Below are positions 10,901 to 19,454 of a stretch of 64,000 nucleotides of DNA, piece after piece. How positions within the stretch are numbered: position 1 is the stretch's first letter; each line of letters opens with the position of its first letter. The translations under genes and the position numbers were made by a program. Under the pieces are notes generated by a model that ran no database searches, was not told the DNA's origin, and worked only from the letters and a program-made list of their open reading frames with translations. Source of the DNA: Leucobacter chromiireducens subsp. chromiireducens (lineage in GTDB: Bacteria > Actinomycetota > Actinomycetes > Actinomycetales > Microbacteriaceae); contig NZ_QYAD01000001.1 in assembly GCF_016758255.1 (NCBI RefSeq), positions 558,001 to 622,000 of the forward strand, read 5' to 3'.

Positions 10901-12118
10901 GTGCCCGTGCAACTCACTACCGCCGGTGCGGCCGAGTACTTCGACAGCTACTTGGACACCACGGCAGTCATGGATTCGGCGAGCTTCACCATCGGGGCCG
11001 CCGCCAACGTGAAGCCGGTGAAGCCGCCGGTATCGCCCGTGGTGAAGCCGAAGCCCAAGCCGAACGTGCCCGTTGCGCCGGTGGCGCCGGGCGCGGGCGG
11101 CCAGCAGGCCGGGTCGCTGACGTGGGGCGTGTCGTCGGGCTTCGCGGCCTATACGACGGGCCGCATTGCCAAGGGCAGCATCTCCACGAGCGGTGTGGGC
11201 GGGGGAGCCGGGGGCTACGTGTTCCCGCAGTCCTCGAGCTCCTGGAACGCCACGACCCAGACGGGCACCGTGCAGTACTCGGGCGTCGTCACGTTCACTG
11301 GACACAAGGGCCTCATGTCGGAGTCGTTCGCGAACCCGGTCATTACGGTGACAGGACCGTCGAGCGGAACCCTGACCGCGGGCGGGCGTAGCTTCGGCCT
11401 GAACCTGGCTGCCGGCAGCAAGTCCGTGGGTCAGAACGGTGAGGTCACCTGGAGCGGCGTGCCGCTGTCCGGCGGGATCGCCGGTGGTGGTGGCGGTGGT
11501 GGCGGTGCATTTGGCGCCGACCCGATCTCCTTCACTGTGGGCGCGGTCTCGGGTGCGAGCTTCGGATCGACCACGGTCGACGCGAAGAGCACGAAGCGCA
11601 CCGCGGCAGATGCGCCGCCGGTAACCACCGGCATTCGGATCCTCACCGATGCGAAGAAGCTGGTTCCTGGTGGCGAGATCGAGTTCGAGGCAGCTGGCTT
11701 CGAGCCCGGCGAGCGCGATGTGCTCGTGGTGCTGTACTCGGAGCCGACGGTGCTCGATGACGCGGCCGGTGCCGACGCGAACGGAGTGGTCCGCTGGATT
11801 GGCTCGCTGCCGAAGGACCTGCCGGTCGGCGAGCACACGATCACGCTCCAGGGCAGCAAGGACGCCGGTGCGGTGTTCACCGTCGTGAAGGCAGAGAAGA
11901 AGGCGAAGGCCCCCGCGAAGCAGGAGTCCGCTGACGAGATCACGATCGAGGCGGAGGCCGCGACGCCTGTTGCCGCGGGCATTGTGCCGAGCGAAGGAAC
12001 ACCGGTGTGGATCTGGTGGACCGGTGCACTCGCGCTCCTCGTGGTTGCCGGCGCGATGGGCGGCCTCGTTGTCGCTCAGCGCCGCAAGGCGACCGCCGGC
12101 GCTGAGAACGACGCCTAG
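7934..12118 (+). CDS. htaA: Giant cell-surface heme-binding protein with two HtaA domains and six repeat modules
   Basis: A 1394-residue exported protein. Its order is: Sec signal peptide (1-33, cleavage after ASA); repeat module 1 (about 48-165); a Big_5-like Ig domain (about 167-259); modules 2-6 (about 266-863); HtaA domain 1 (about 864-1022); a Pro/Lys linker (KPKPNVP); HtaA domain 2 (about 1060-1215); another Ig-like domain (about 1228-1325); and a C-terminal membrane anchor (about 1355-1380) with a basic tail. There is no LPXTG. Both HtaA domains keep the Tyr in W-G-x-x-x-x-F-x-x-Y and the His in FTGHxG, the kind of residues known to ligate heme in corynebacterial HtaA. Modules end in W[DN]xVF. 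Modules 2 and 3 are identical. AAGGAG precedes the ATG at 7934. It probably captures heme or hemoglobin for HmuTUV. Confidence 0.9.
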   Translation: MFARRRARGVLSATLVTALVAGAAFLGTSAASAEPTDPVASEAAATQVVAAPTISRAAVDGIELSVAATGIAVPADKQGVYAGLVPAGTSAVLGTGAFLPTAAIRGGAGTFKYTIPAASLDRNQSYEAILWWAHGNPDDDAIVARVPVEIAAEQWDAVFPPVVPAVQTTTTLSFSATTVEVGAPVTLTAQVAPAAAGNVAFLEGSTQFGTAAVLDGTATLTTTTLPVGMHNFTAAFSPTDSAAFVASSSAAMTLEVVEVQQPEGATGSAVVSAASETGLTVQAKVAGVDPASQPAGVHVGVVLRGTADGATQSSFLGGTQSVNVIPASGEFESSVTVPVAQLDRSKEYEVVVWPRRSNPTAANIVKVLPFDVSAAEWDKVFPKQVTGSAVVSAASETGLTVQAKVAGVDPASQPAGVHVGVVLRGTADGATQSSFLGGTQSVNVIPASGEFESSVTVPVAQLDRSKEYEVVVWPRRSNPTAANIVKVLPFDVSAAEWDKVFPKAAASVKPKVSAASETGLTVTTELANIESKTGAYVAVIEAGKLSEVSESNMGLAMEWVRPASFTGGAATSTLEVPAAKLDRSKSYEVVAWTGHSMPSAETTYGVAALDVSLAQWNQVFPTGGAKVQAGVSHAGADGISVTATISGIALDSLDAGVYASLIERGTEGLITPENMGAGYAFVKRDAIRDGKTTVVLDAGATKLDRTKSYEVIVWRAHAMPTPDRMVGRDTVDITEAQWNEVFGVDFTAGGTAGVTGAGAGKLEVTAKLRGFDPARFSSGVNVAVIVAGTSEKPKPIGTVRVTDIPKNGAFDAKVVATGSSLDRTRTYEVLVWDGKSAGGSANVLTLPVDVTKANWDAVFPPKVETMDGSFEWGVRKEFRDYVTGSIAKGKITVSNPASGSSVYKFPQIAGGTWDAKKQTGSVKFAGNVNFTGHDGVLNLNLANPELHVLSASKAELRAVHKGKLLTIATLDLSKGKKSAPGGNAVRFTGVPVQLTTAGAAEYFDSYLDTTAVMDSASFTIGAAANVKPVKPPVSPVVKPKPKPNVPVAPVAPGAGGQQAGSLTWGVSSGFAAYTTGRIAKGSISTSGVGGGAGGYVFPQSSSSWNATTQTGTVQYSGVVTFTGHKGLMSESFANPVITVTGPSSGTLTAGGRSFGLNLAAGSKSVGQNGEVTWSGVPLSGGIAGGGGGGGGAFGADPISFTVGAVSGASFGSTTVDAKSTKRTAADAPPVTTGIRILTDAKKLVPGGEIEFEAAGFEPGERDVLVVLYSEPTVLDDAAGADANGVVRWIGSLPKDLPVGEHTITLQGSKDAGAVFTVVKAEKKAKAPAKQESADEITIEAEAATPVAAGIVPSEGTPVWIWWTGALALLVVAGAMGGLVVAQRRKATAGAENDA
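8729..9442 (+). repeat. Perfect 360-bp-period tandem duplication inside htaA
   Basis: Bases 8729-9082 are identical to 9089-9442 (354 bp, period 360 bp, in frame, 120 codons per unit). The unit encodes repeat modules 2 and 3. Its codons often end in T (tct, gct, ggt, ttg), unlike the strongly GC-ending neighbours, so the segment may be recently acquired as well as recently duplicated. Confidence 0.97.
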
Positions 12119-12134
12119 CCACAATCCGTATCAT

Positions 12135-12162
12135 GAGGGGGTGCCCGACTGGGCGCCCCCTC
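12135..12162 (+). terminator. Strong intercistronic hairpin between the two htaA genes
   Basis: GAGGGGGTGCCC (12135-12146) pairs with GGGCGCCCCCTC (12151-12162), 12 bp with one G-U, around a GACT loop. It lies between the large and small HtaA genes without a U-tract. It may be a partial terminator or an RNA-stability element that sets the ratio of the two proteins. Confidence 0.65.
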
Positions 12163-12182
12163 GTCAGTGCAAGGAGCTTCAC

Positions 12183-13094
12183 GTGAATACCTCCCCGCGG
12201 AACGGCAGCCGTTTCGGCCACCGCACCACCGCAGCGATCGGTGCCGGGCTGATCGGCCTGGGCATGCTTGCCGCCCCCGCCGCGGCGATCGCCGCCCCCC
12301 TGCAGGCGACCGCCCCCACAGAGGCCGCCTGCACGGTGGACACGGCGACGCTCACGTGGGGTGTGAAGGAACGCTTCCGTTCGTACGTGAGCGGCTCGAT
12401 CGCCAACGGCGAGTGGACGGTCTCTGAGGACATGCGCTACGAGACGCCGAGCTTCATCTGGGACAAGGTCACGGGTGCGGTGGGCAGCGAGCTCGAAGCG
12501 GGCACGCTCTCGTTCACCGGTGCGGTGCACTTCACCGGCCACGGCGGTGCGATGAAGCTCGACCTCGCGGATCCTGCCATCGAGTTCGTGGGGGATGACA
12601 CCGCGTACCTCCTGCTGACCATTGGCTCGACCGACACCGCCGATGCGGGCGGCGAAGCCGTGGGTGAGCAGCTGCGCGCGGCGAAGATCGACTTGACCGG
12701 CGCGGTCACCGCGGGCGGCAGCGCGTTGAACATCGACGGGGCCGTGCCCCGCCTCACCTCTGAGGGGGCCGCCGCTTTCAATGGCGACTACGGCAGCTAC
12801 GTTGCGGGAGAGGACCTCGATCCGATTACGCTCGCTGCGACCGTGAGCGGCTGCGAGCTCGGCGAGAGCGTGGCGACCGCGCCCGAGACTCCGAGCCCCG
12901 AGGCGACGGCCCAGCCGGGCACCCCCGCACCCGAGCAGCTCGCCCCCGAAGCTGCGCCGCAGGTGCCGTGGGTGCCGATCGTTGTCGGCGGTGTCGCACT
13001 GCTCGTGATCGGCGTGACGGGCGGCATGCTGCTCGCGGGCCGCAAGAAGCCGAAGACCACGAGCGCTGCGAGCGAGGACGAGCCCCAGAGTTAG
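12183..13094 (+). CDS. HtaA-domain heme-binding surface protein, single domain
   Basis: A 303-residue exported protein with a signal peptide (about 1-38, ending AAAIAA), one HtaA domain (about 50-222), a Pro/Thr/Glu-rich spacer (APETPSPEATAQPGTP) and a C-terminal membrane helix with a basic tail (AGRKKPKTTS). The domain has LTWGVKERFRSYVSG and HFTGHGG, the Tyr and His motifs shared with the two domains of the preceding protein. The family binds heme at the cell surface and hands it to the Hmu ABC importer. GTG 12183 has AAGGAG at 12171-12176. It is probably in one operon with the large HtaA gene, modulated by the hairpin between them. Its name in other genomes could be htaB/chtA-like. Confidence 0.88.
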   Translation: MNTSPRNGSRFGHRTTAAIGAGLIGLGMLAAPAAAIAAPLQATAPTEAACTVDTATLTWGVKERFRSYVSGSIANGEWTVSEDMRYETPSFIWDKVTGAVGSELEAGTLSFTGAVHFTGHGGAMKLDLADPAIEFVGDDTAYLLLTIGSTDTADAGGEAVGEQLRAAKIDLTGAVTAGGSALNIDGAVPRLTSEGAAAFNGDYGSYVAGEDLDPITLAATVSGCELGESVATAPETPSPEATAQPGTPAPEQLAPEAAPQVPWVPIVVGGVALLVIGVTGGMLLAGRKKPKTTSAASEDEPQS

Positions 13095-13124
13095 CGACGC
13101 GCGGTATCTCCGCAGCAAGACGGC

Positions 13125-13160
13125 AGTGGCCCCGGATCCTGATTGGGATCCGGGGCCACT
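13125..13160. terminator. Bidirectional terminator between htaA2 and hmuV
   Basis: Perfect 15-bp stem AGTGGCCCCGGATCC (13125-13139) with its complement at 13146-13160 and a 6-nt loop, between the convergent small HtaA gene and hmuV. T-rich sequence follows on the plus strand (GTCATTTCC). Confidence 0.85.
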
Positions 13161-13188
13161 GTCATTTCCGGGGGAGCGGCTTGGTGCG

Positions 13189-14004
13189 CTACGCCCGTTT
13201 CGGCATGACGATGCCCTGCCCGGTGATCGGGTGGGGAATCACCTCGACCGGGGTGCGATACACCTCGCTGACGATCTCGGCGGTGAGTACCTGATCCGGG
13301 GCGTCGCACGCGGCGATCTGGCCGTCGCGCAGGAGCGCGATGCGATCGGAGTAAGCGGCCGCAAGATTGAGGTCATGGAGCACCACGAGCACGGCGTCTC
13401 CGGCGCGAGCACGCTCGCGCGCGAGGGTGAGCACCGCCTCCTGGTGGCCCAGATCGAGCGCGGCCGTGGGCTCATCGAGCATGAGGACTCCGGTACGGCC
13501 GGCCATCACCCGCGCAAACGCGGTGCGTGCGCGCTCACCGCCCGAGAGCGAGGGCACACGTCGGTTACCGAGGTGCGCGATATCTGCCGCGGAGATCGCC
13601 TCGGCGATGGCCTCGTTGTCTTCGTCCTCGAACGGGGTGCGACGCCACGGCGCGCGCCCCATCTCGACGACCTGGTGCACCGTGAACGGGAAGAGGAGCT
13701 GGTTGTCCTGCAGCAGCACGGAACGACGGCGCGAGAGATCGATGAGCGACCAGTCGGAGATCTTGCGACCGCCGAACAGCACGGCACCCTGATCGGGTGC
13801 GACATCGCCGGAGAGGAGGCTCAACAAGGTCGATTTGCCCGCGCCGTTCGGCCCGAGCAGGGCAAGCACCTCGCCCGCGCGAACGTCGAGCGAAACCCCG
13901 TCGAGGAGGTTGCGGCCGCCACGGGTCAGCACGACCGACTCGGCCGCGCAGACGACCTCGCCGGCCACTGCGTGGGTGGGTAGCGCGATGTGCCGGGCGC
14001 TCAT
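13189..14004 (-). CDS. hmuV: Heme ABC transporter ATP-binding protein HmuV
   Basis: A 271-residue cytoplasmic ATPase of a Fe-siderophore/heme-type (FecCDE/BtuCD-like) importer. Walker A GPNGAGKST is at 51-59, followed by the Q-loop LLQDN, signature LSGGE, Walker B VLMLDEPTAALD and the H-loop VVLHDLN. It powers heme uptake through HmuU, with HmuT as binding protein. The ATG at 14004 overlaps the hmuU stop (ATGA) and has GGAGG 6 nt upstream. A TTG two codons earlier is less likely. Transcribed as hmuU-hmuV. Confidence 0.95.
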   Translation of the reverse strand: MSARHIALPTHAVAGEVVCAAESVVLTRGGRNLLDGVSLDVRAGEVLALLGPNGAGKSTLLSLLSGDVAPDQGAVLFGGRKISDWSLIDLSRRRSVLLQDNQLLFPFTVHQVVEMGRAPWRRTPFEDEDNEAIAEAISAADIAHLGNRRVPSLSGGERARTAFARVMAGRTGVLMLDEPTAALDLGHQEAVLTLARERARAGDAVLVVLHDLNLAAAYSDRIALLRDGQIAACDAPDQVLTAEIVSEVYRTPVEVIPHPITGQGIVMPKRA

Positions 14005-15158
14005 CCCCAACCTCCGCTCCGCTTGCGCGTACGTCGCAGCAGCCAGAAGAAGAACGGTCCGCCAACGAGCGCGGTGAGCATACCAATCGGCATGTCCGCC
14101 ATCGGGATCAGGGTGCGCGCCGCGAGATCCGCGAGCGTCAGCAAGAGCGCGCCGCCGAGCGCGCTCGCGGTGACGAGCGGCAGGTGCGCGGGCCCAAGCA
14201 CCATGCGCATGAGGTGCGGGATCACGAGGCCCACGAACGAGATGATGCCGGCGAACGCGACGGACGCGCCAACGAGCAGCGCCACGACGAAGATCATGGT
14301 GATGCGGAGCGCCTCAACGTTGACGCCGAGGTGCCGCGCATTGCGCTCGCCGAGTGCGAGCAAGTCGAGCTTGTGCGCCGCGAAGTAGGCGGCGAGCAGA
14401 CCGATCGCGATGATCGGGGCGATGACAAGCACCTGCGACCAGCGGCTGCCGGCCAGGCTGCCGAGCTGCCAGAAGACGATCTGCTCACGCGACTGCGTGT
14501 CGCCCAGGAAGGTGAGCAGTGCGATGCCCGCGCCGCCCACGGCGTTCACCGCGATGCCGGTGAGCACGAGCGTGACGACCTCGGTCTTCCCGTCCGCGCG
14601 GCTCATCGCGTAGACGATGAGGGTGGCGCCGAGACCAAAGATGAAGGCGAGAATCGCGGTCGTCCACTCGCCGAAGAGGGTGAGACCGAACACGATTGCG
14701 ATGCCCGCGCCGACCGCCGCACCCGAGGAGATGCCGATTACGCCCGGCTCGGCGAGTGGGTTGCCGAAGATCGCCTGCATGAGGAGACCGGAGACGGCGA
14801 GGCCGGCGCCCACGAGGGCTGCCATAGAGACGCGGGGGAAGCGGATGGCCCAGAGTGTCTGATCGCCCGCGGGGTGGGCGGGGAGGGGGAGCCAGTCGAT
14901 CCCGATCCGATGGAGCAGGGAGCCGAGCACCTCCTGCGGCGGGACCTCGAGTTGCCCGGTGCCAGCCGACACGAGCAGGGATACGATCAGCGCGACCGCG
15001 AGCGCGGTGAACAGGATCGTCGACTTCGCGGCGTGCCGCGAGGCAGGTGTTCTGCTGAGAGGAGTCATGCGTGCGTGGGGCAGCTTTCGTCTGAGTTCGG
15101 GGAGGAGGTTGCGGGGACGCACGCGCTCCCGGGCACCGCGAAACCGCGGCAACCTCAC
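14001..15158 (-). CDS. hmuU: Heme ABC transporter permease HmuU (FecCD family)
   Basis: Polytopic importer permease of the FecCD family with about ten membrane helices. Hallmarks are the GxxLAxSGxxxQxxxxNPLAxPxxxGxxxGA region (GAGLAVSGLLMQAIFGNPLAEPGV), the cytoplasmic coupling loop around GERNARHLGV, and VGLVIPHLMRM near the C-terminus. From the GTG at 15158 it is 385 residues. That start is favoured because TATGAT lies exactly 6 nt upstream (leaderless) and just downstream of a DtxR-box-like site. An internal ATG at 15068 would give a more typical 355 residues but has no Shine-Dalgarno. It is divergent from hmuT and coupled to hmuV. Confidence 0.93.
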   Translation of the reverse strand: MRLPRFRGARERVRPRNLLPELRRKLPHARMTPLSRTPASRHAAKSTILFTALAVALIVSLLVSAGTGQLEVPPQEVLGSLLHRIGIDWLPLPAHPAGDQTLWAIRFPRVSMAALVGAGLAVSGLLMQAIFGNPLAEPGVIGISSGAAVGAGIAIVFGLTLFGEWTTAILAFIFGLGATLIVYAMSRADGKTEVVTLVLTGIAVNAVGGAGIALLTFLGDTQSREQIVFWQLGSLAGSRWSQVLVIAPIIAIGLLAAYFAAHKLDLLALGERNARHLGVNVEALRITMIFVVALLVGASVAFAGIISFVGLVIPHLMRMVLGPAHLPLVTASALGGALLLTLADLAARTLIPMADMPIGMLTALVGGPFFFWLLRRTRKRSGGWG

Positions 15159-15176
15159 ATCTTCATCATACCTTTC

Positions 15177-15195
15177 TTGGGATAAGCTAACCGGC
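15177..15195. promoter_or_regulatory. DtxR-box-like operator between hmuU and hmuT
   Basis: TTGGGATAAGCTAACCGGC matches TTAGGTTAGGCTAACCTAA at 13 of 19 positions, with the right half AGCTAACC nearly intact. It overlaps the -35 region of the predicted leaderless hmuU promoter (TATGAT on the minus strand, 15170-15165) and lies about 75 bp upstream of hmuT. One operator could therefore control both divergent transcripts. Confidence 0.5.
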
Positions 15196-15267
15196 GGTAA
15201 TGCTCGGACTGCTCAGACTCGGCTGATACGCGGACCGCGCATTGAATCGTGATTTCGAGGGGAACCC

Positions 15268-16392
15268 ATGCACACGAATCGTGGCGCTCGTGCCCGACGA
15301 GTCCTCACTCTGGCTGCTGTCGCTCTGCTTGGGATCGGGTTGACCGCGTGCCAGACCGGCGGCGGCTCGGATCTGCACGCGGCCGACAGTGTGGAACTGC
15401 CCCCGCTCTCCGAGCTCACTCCGGTCGCTGACCCGAGTGCGGTGGAGGGCCCCACGACGGCCGAGATTGGCGGACCGTCGATCTCGCCCCTTGAGAACCC
15501 GCCGAAGCCCGAGCTGCCGGTCACGGTGACCTCACACGACCGTTCCGGCGATACCGAGGTCACGGTCACCGACACGTCACGCGTGCTCGCGCTCTCGCTG
15601 AGCGGTTCGCTGGGCGAGCTTGTGCACTCCTACGGGCTGTCCGAGCATCTTGTCGGCCGCGACGTCTCGACGAACTTCCCGGGCGCCGAAGACATCCCGA
15701 TCGTCACGAAGGATGGGCACTCGATTGACGCGGAGGGCGTGCTCTCGCTGAGCCCCACCCTCATCATCACCGACGGCAGCATCGGCCCGACGGATGTGGT
15801 GCTGCAGATGCGTGACGCCGGCATTCCTGTGGTCACCGTTGACCGCGCGGTTGATGCGGCCACCACCTACGTGACCGCACAGCAGGTCGCCGATGCGCTG
15901 GGCGTGAGCGCCGCTGCGCCGCCGCTCATCGACACGCTCAAGGCGGCGATCGCAGCGAAGGAAGCAGAGGTTGCGAAGCTGCTGCCCGAGGACCCAGAAA
16001 AGCTGCCGCGCGTGGCGTTCCTCTACGTGCGCGGTACGTCTGGCATCTACTACCTCTTTGGTGAGGGGAGTGGGGTCGACAGCATGATCCGCTCGGTCGG
16101 CGCGGTGGACGTGGCGAAAGAGATCGGGTGGAAGGGCGAGAAGCCCATGACGGACGAGGCGCTCATCGCTATTGATCCCGATGTGATTCTCGTCATGACC
16201 GCGGGACTGAAAAGCGCAGGCGGGGTCGACGGACTGCTTGAAGCGCAGCCCAGCATCGCGCTCACGACCGCGGGGAAGAACCGCCGCATCATCGACGTCG
16301 ACGACACACTGCTTTTCGCGGGAGGCACCCGCATTCCCGATGTAATCGACGGGCTCGCGCGGGCGCTCTACGCGCCGGACTCGCTCCAGTAG
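15268..16392 (+). CDS. hmuT: Heme-binding lipoprotein HmuT (ABC substrate-binding protein)
   Basis: A 374-residue substrate-binding lipoprotein with lipobox LTAC (Cys28), a flexible Pro/Gly-rich N-terminal stretch, and the two-lobe, long-helix fold of TroA/BtuF-like proteins (class III). Typical sequence includes VLALSLSGSLGELVHSYGLSEHLVGRD, SLSPTLIITDGSIGP, VTVDRAVDAATTYVTAQQVADALG and VAFLYVRGTSGIYYLFGEGSGVDSMIRSVGAVD. The His and Tyr residues of HmuT-type proteins (YGLSEHLVG; YVRGTSGIYYLFG) are candidates for heme ligation. It presents heme received from HtaA proteins to HmuUV. AGGGGA precedes ATG 15268. Unlike the one-operon corynebacterial arrangement, it is divergent from hmuUV. Confidence 0.93.
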   Translation: MHTNRGARARRVLTLAAVALLGIGLTACQTGGGSDLHAADSVELPPLSELTPVADPSAVEGPTTAEIGGPSISPLENPPKPELPVTVTSHDRSGDTEVTVTDTSRVLALSLSGSLGELVHSYGLSEHLVGRDVSTNFPGAEDIPIVTKDGHSIDAEGVLSLSPTLIITDGSIGPTDVVLQMRDAGIPVVTVDRAVDAATTYVTAQQVADALGVSAAAPPLIDTLKAAIAAKEAEVAKLLPEDPEKLPRVAFLYVRGTSGIYYLFGEGSGVDSMIRSVGAVDVAKEIGWKGEKPMTDEALIAIDPDVILVMTAGLKSAGGVDGLLEAQPSIALTTAGKNRRIIDVDDTLLFAGGTRIPDVIDGLARALYAPDSLQ

Positions 16393-16394
16393 CG

Positions 16395-16432
16395 CCCGAA
16401 GCCGCGCTTGAGCGGCGGTGACGCGCTTCGGG
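16395..16432 (+). terminator. Weak hairpin downstream of hmuT
   Basis: CCCGAAGC (16395-16402) pairs with GCTTCGGG (16425-16432), with G/C-rich sequence between them that can extend the stem. There is no U-tract. Confidence 0.4.
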
Positions 16433-16542
16433 ATCCCGATCGATTTCACCGTTCTGGCAGCTGACGCAATGTACTCTAGGGCTGATCACGCGACGGGCGT
16501 GTGAGGCAGACTGCCGTGACCAAGAGCTGTGAGGGGACGCAC

Positions 16543-17325
16543 GTGGCGAAACGGACCGAAGGTGCGCGAGAGCACCGTGGGGCCCGCCAGGACTACCCTC
16601 AGGATCGCTTCGATCGGATCCAACCCAGCGGTCGCGTGGGTGCCCACCGGGTGACAGCCCGCCCGCGCTACACCTGGCAGTACCTGATCGCCGGCCTGCT
16701 CGGGTTCGCGCTGCTGACCACCGCCGGGGTTATCGCGGTGCACAGCATCGGCAACACCGGAAAGCTGCCGCTCACTGGCCGCCCGAGTGGCGGCGGATCC
16801 GTGACGCAGACGCCCGATGCCGTGCTGAATCCGGATGCGACCGTGGCCGTGCTGAACGGTACCGAGACGCAGAACCTCGCCGCCGCCCTCGATGGCATCA
16901 TCACCGAGAGCAAGTGGGGCAAGATCATCTTCTCCGGAAGCGCGAGCGCGTCCGATGTGAAGATCTCCGCCGTGTTCTACTCGGATCCGGCGCAGGCCTC
17001 GGCAGCCGCGGGTCTTGCCGCCAAGCTCGGCGGGCTGTCGACCTACACGACCGAGGACTATGCGTCGTACAACGCGGACCTCATTGTGCTCATCGGAGCC
17101 GACTACGCGGGCCCCGGGCTCGACGAGGCGAAGGCGATGACCGAACAGGACGCCAAGAACACCGACGCTGAGGGCGAGCCGAGCGGTGTCGACGGGGAGA
17201 ACTCCGATCCCGAGACCACGCCCGAGATTGACCCTGTGACCGGGTGGGAGATCGATCCCGCGAGCGGATTCCCGATCAACCCGGACACCGGTCTGCCGCA
17301 GGATCCTGCGACCATCGCGCCGTAA
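16543..17325 (+). CDS. LytR_C-domain membrane protein
   Basis: A 260-residue protein with a basic cytoplasmic head, one membrane helix (about residues 46-66) and an extracytoplasmic LytR_C (LytR/CpsA/Psr C-terminal) domain beginning TVAVLNGTETQNLAAAL. A low-complexity acidic/Pro tail with repeated IDPxTGxxIDPxSGxPINPDTG units follows. LytR_C domains accompany LCP enzymes that transfer glycopolymers to peptidoglycan, so a role in envelope assembly is likely; the exact function is unknown. GTG 16543 is chosen because GAGGGGA stands about 8 nt upstream. It is separated from groEL by the CIRCE-containing promoter region. Confidence 0.85.
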   Translation: MAKRTEGAREHRGARQDYPQDRFDRIQPSGRVGAHRVTARPRYTWQYLIAGLLGFALLTTAGVIAVHSIGNTGKLPLTGRPSGGGSVTQTPDAVLNPDATVAVLNGTETQNLAAALDGIITESKWGKIIFSGSASASDVKISAVFYSDPAQASAAAGLAAKLGGLSTYTTEDYASYNADLIVLIGADYAGPGLDEAKAMTEQDAKNTDAEGEPSGVDGENSDPETTPEIDPVTGWEIDPASGFPINPDTGLPQDPATIAP

Positions 17326-17377
17326 GTGCGGGTGTCAGGCGGCCTCCCTCCCTGTTCGCTGTGCGCGAGCGGCAGCG

Positions 17378-17404
17378 CTTGCACTCCCCCCGTGTGAGTG
17401 CCAA
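17378..17404. promoter_or_regulatory. CIRCE element 1 (degenerate)
   Basis: CTTGCACTC (17378-17386), exactly 9 nt of spacer, then GAGTGCCAA (17396-17404). This is the HrcA operator architecture (TTAGCACTC-N9-GAGTGCTAA) with a few changes in the left arm. It lies 7 bp upstream of the second copy. Confidence 0.75.
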
Positions 17405-17411
17405 GATTGAT

Positions 17412-17438
17412 TTAGCAGTCGAATCGACTGAGTGCTAA
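17412..17438. promoter_or_regulatory. CIRCE element 2 (HrcA operator)
   Basis: TTAGCAGTC (17412-17420), N9, GAGTGCTAA (17430-17438): a one-base deviation from the CIRCE consensus. It lies 73 bp upstream of groEL, so heat-shock control of groEL by HrcA is expected. Confidence 0.92.
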
Positions 17439-19133
<1,695 letters not shown>

Positions 19134-19147
19134 GTCCAGCTTTCCTG

Positions 19148-19179
19148 GCAGGGGCCGCACCTTCGGGTGCGGCCCCTGC
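19148..19179 (+). terminator. Intrinsic terminator after groEL
   Basis: Perfect 14-bp stem GCAGGGGCCGCACC / GGTGCGGCCCCTGC around a stable TTCG tetraloop, followed by TGCGTTTTG. Confidence 0.92.
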
Positions 19180-19255
19180 TGCGTTTTGGGCGTGGGAAGC
19201 GCGGCGCACCCGCCCAGCCTCCGCGTCCTGCCTCTCCCGTGTCTCACAGCCCTCA

Positions 19256-19318
19256 GGAGAAATCCCAAATCTCGGAGCAAGCCTCCGCGTTGACCCCGTT
19301 GTTTCGGAATTCTCCTGC
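19256..19318 (+). repeat. Left copy of a 63-bp inverted repeat pair flanking the DUF559 gene
   Basis: Starts GGAGAAATC and ends TTCTCCTGC. The reverse complement of 20324-20386 has the same length and the same ends: 18 of the first 20 bases and the last 9 agree, about 39 of 63 overall. It occupies most of the 320-bp stretch between the groEL terminator and the DUF559 gene; nothing else was recognised there. Confidence 0.7.
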
Positions 19319-19454
19319 AGATGGGGCGGGGAGGGGGAATCATGATGGGAGAGGGGGCGATGAGCGGCCGTCCACAGACCTGTTTGGCGTGGATTTCTCC
19401 ACCGGTCCCGATCTCACCGCGTTCCTGAGGCAGGCGCAGCGCACACTCGTCGGT

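Noticed and set aside
7934..12118. Sortase anchoring of the large HtaA protein by the pilus-region sortase
   Set aside because: No LPXTG-like motif precedes its C-terminal helix; it ends in a plain membrane anchor with a basic tail.
19389..19454. Longer start for the DUF559 protein at GTG 19389
   Set aside because: No ribosome-binding site or leaderless -10 supports it, and the family normally starts close to the winged-helix motif. Kept only as an alternative.
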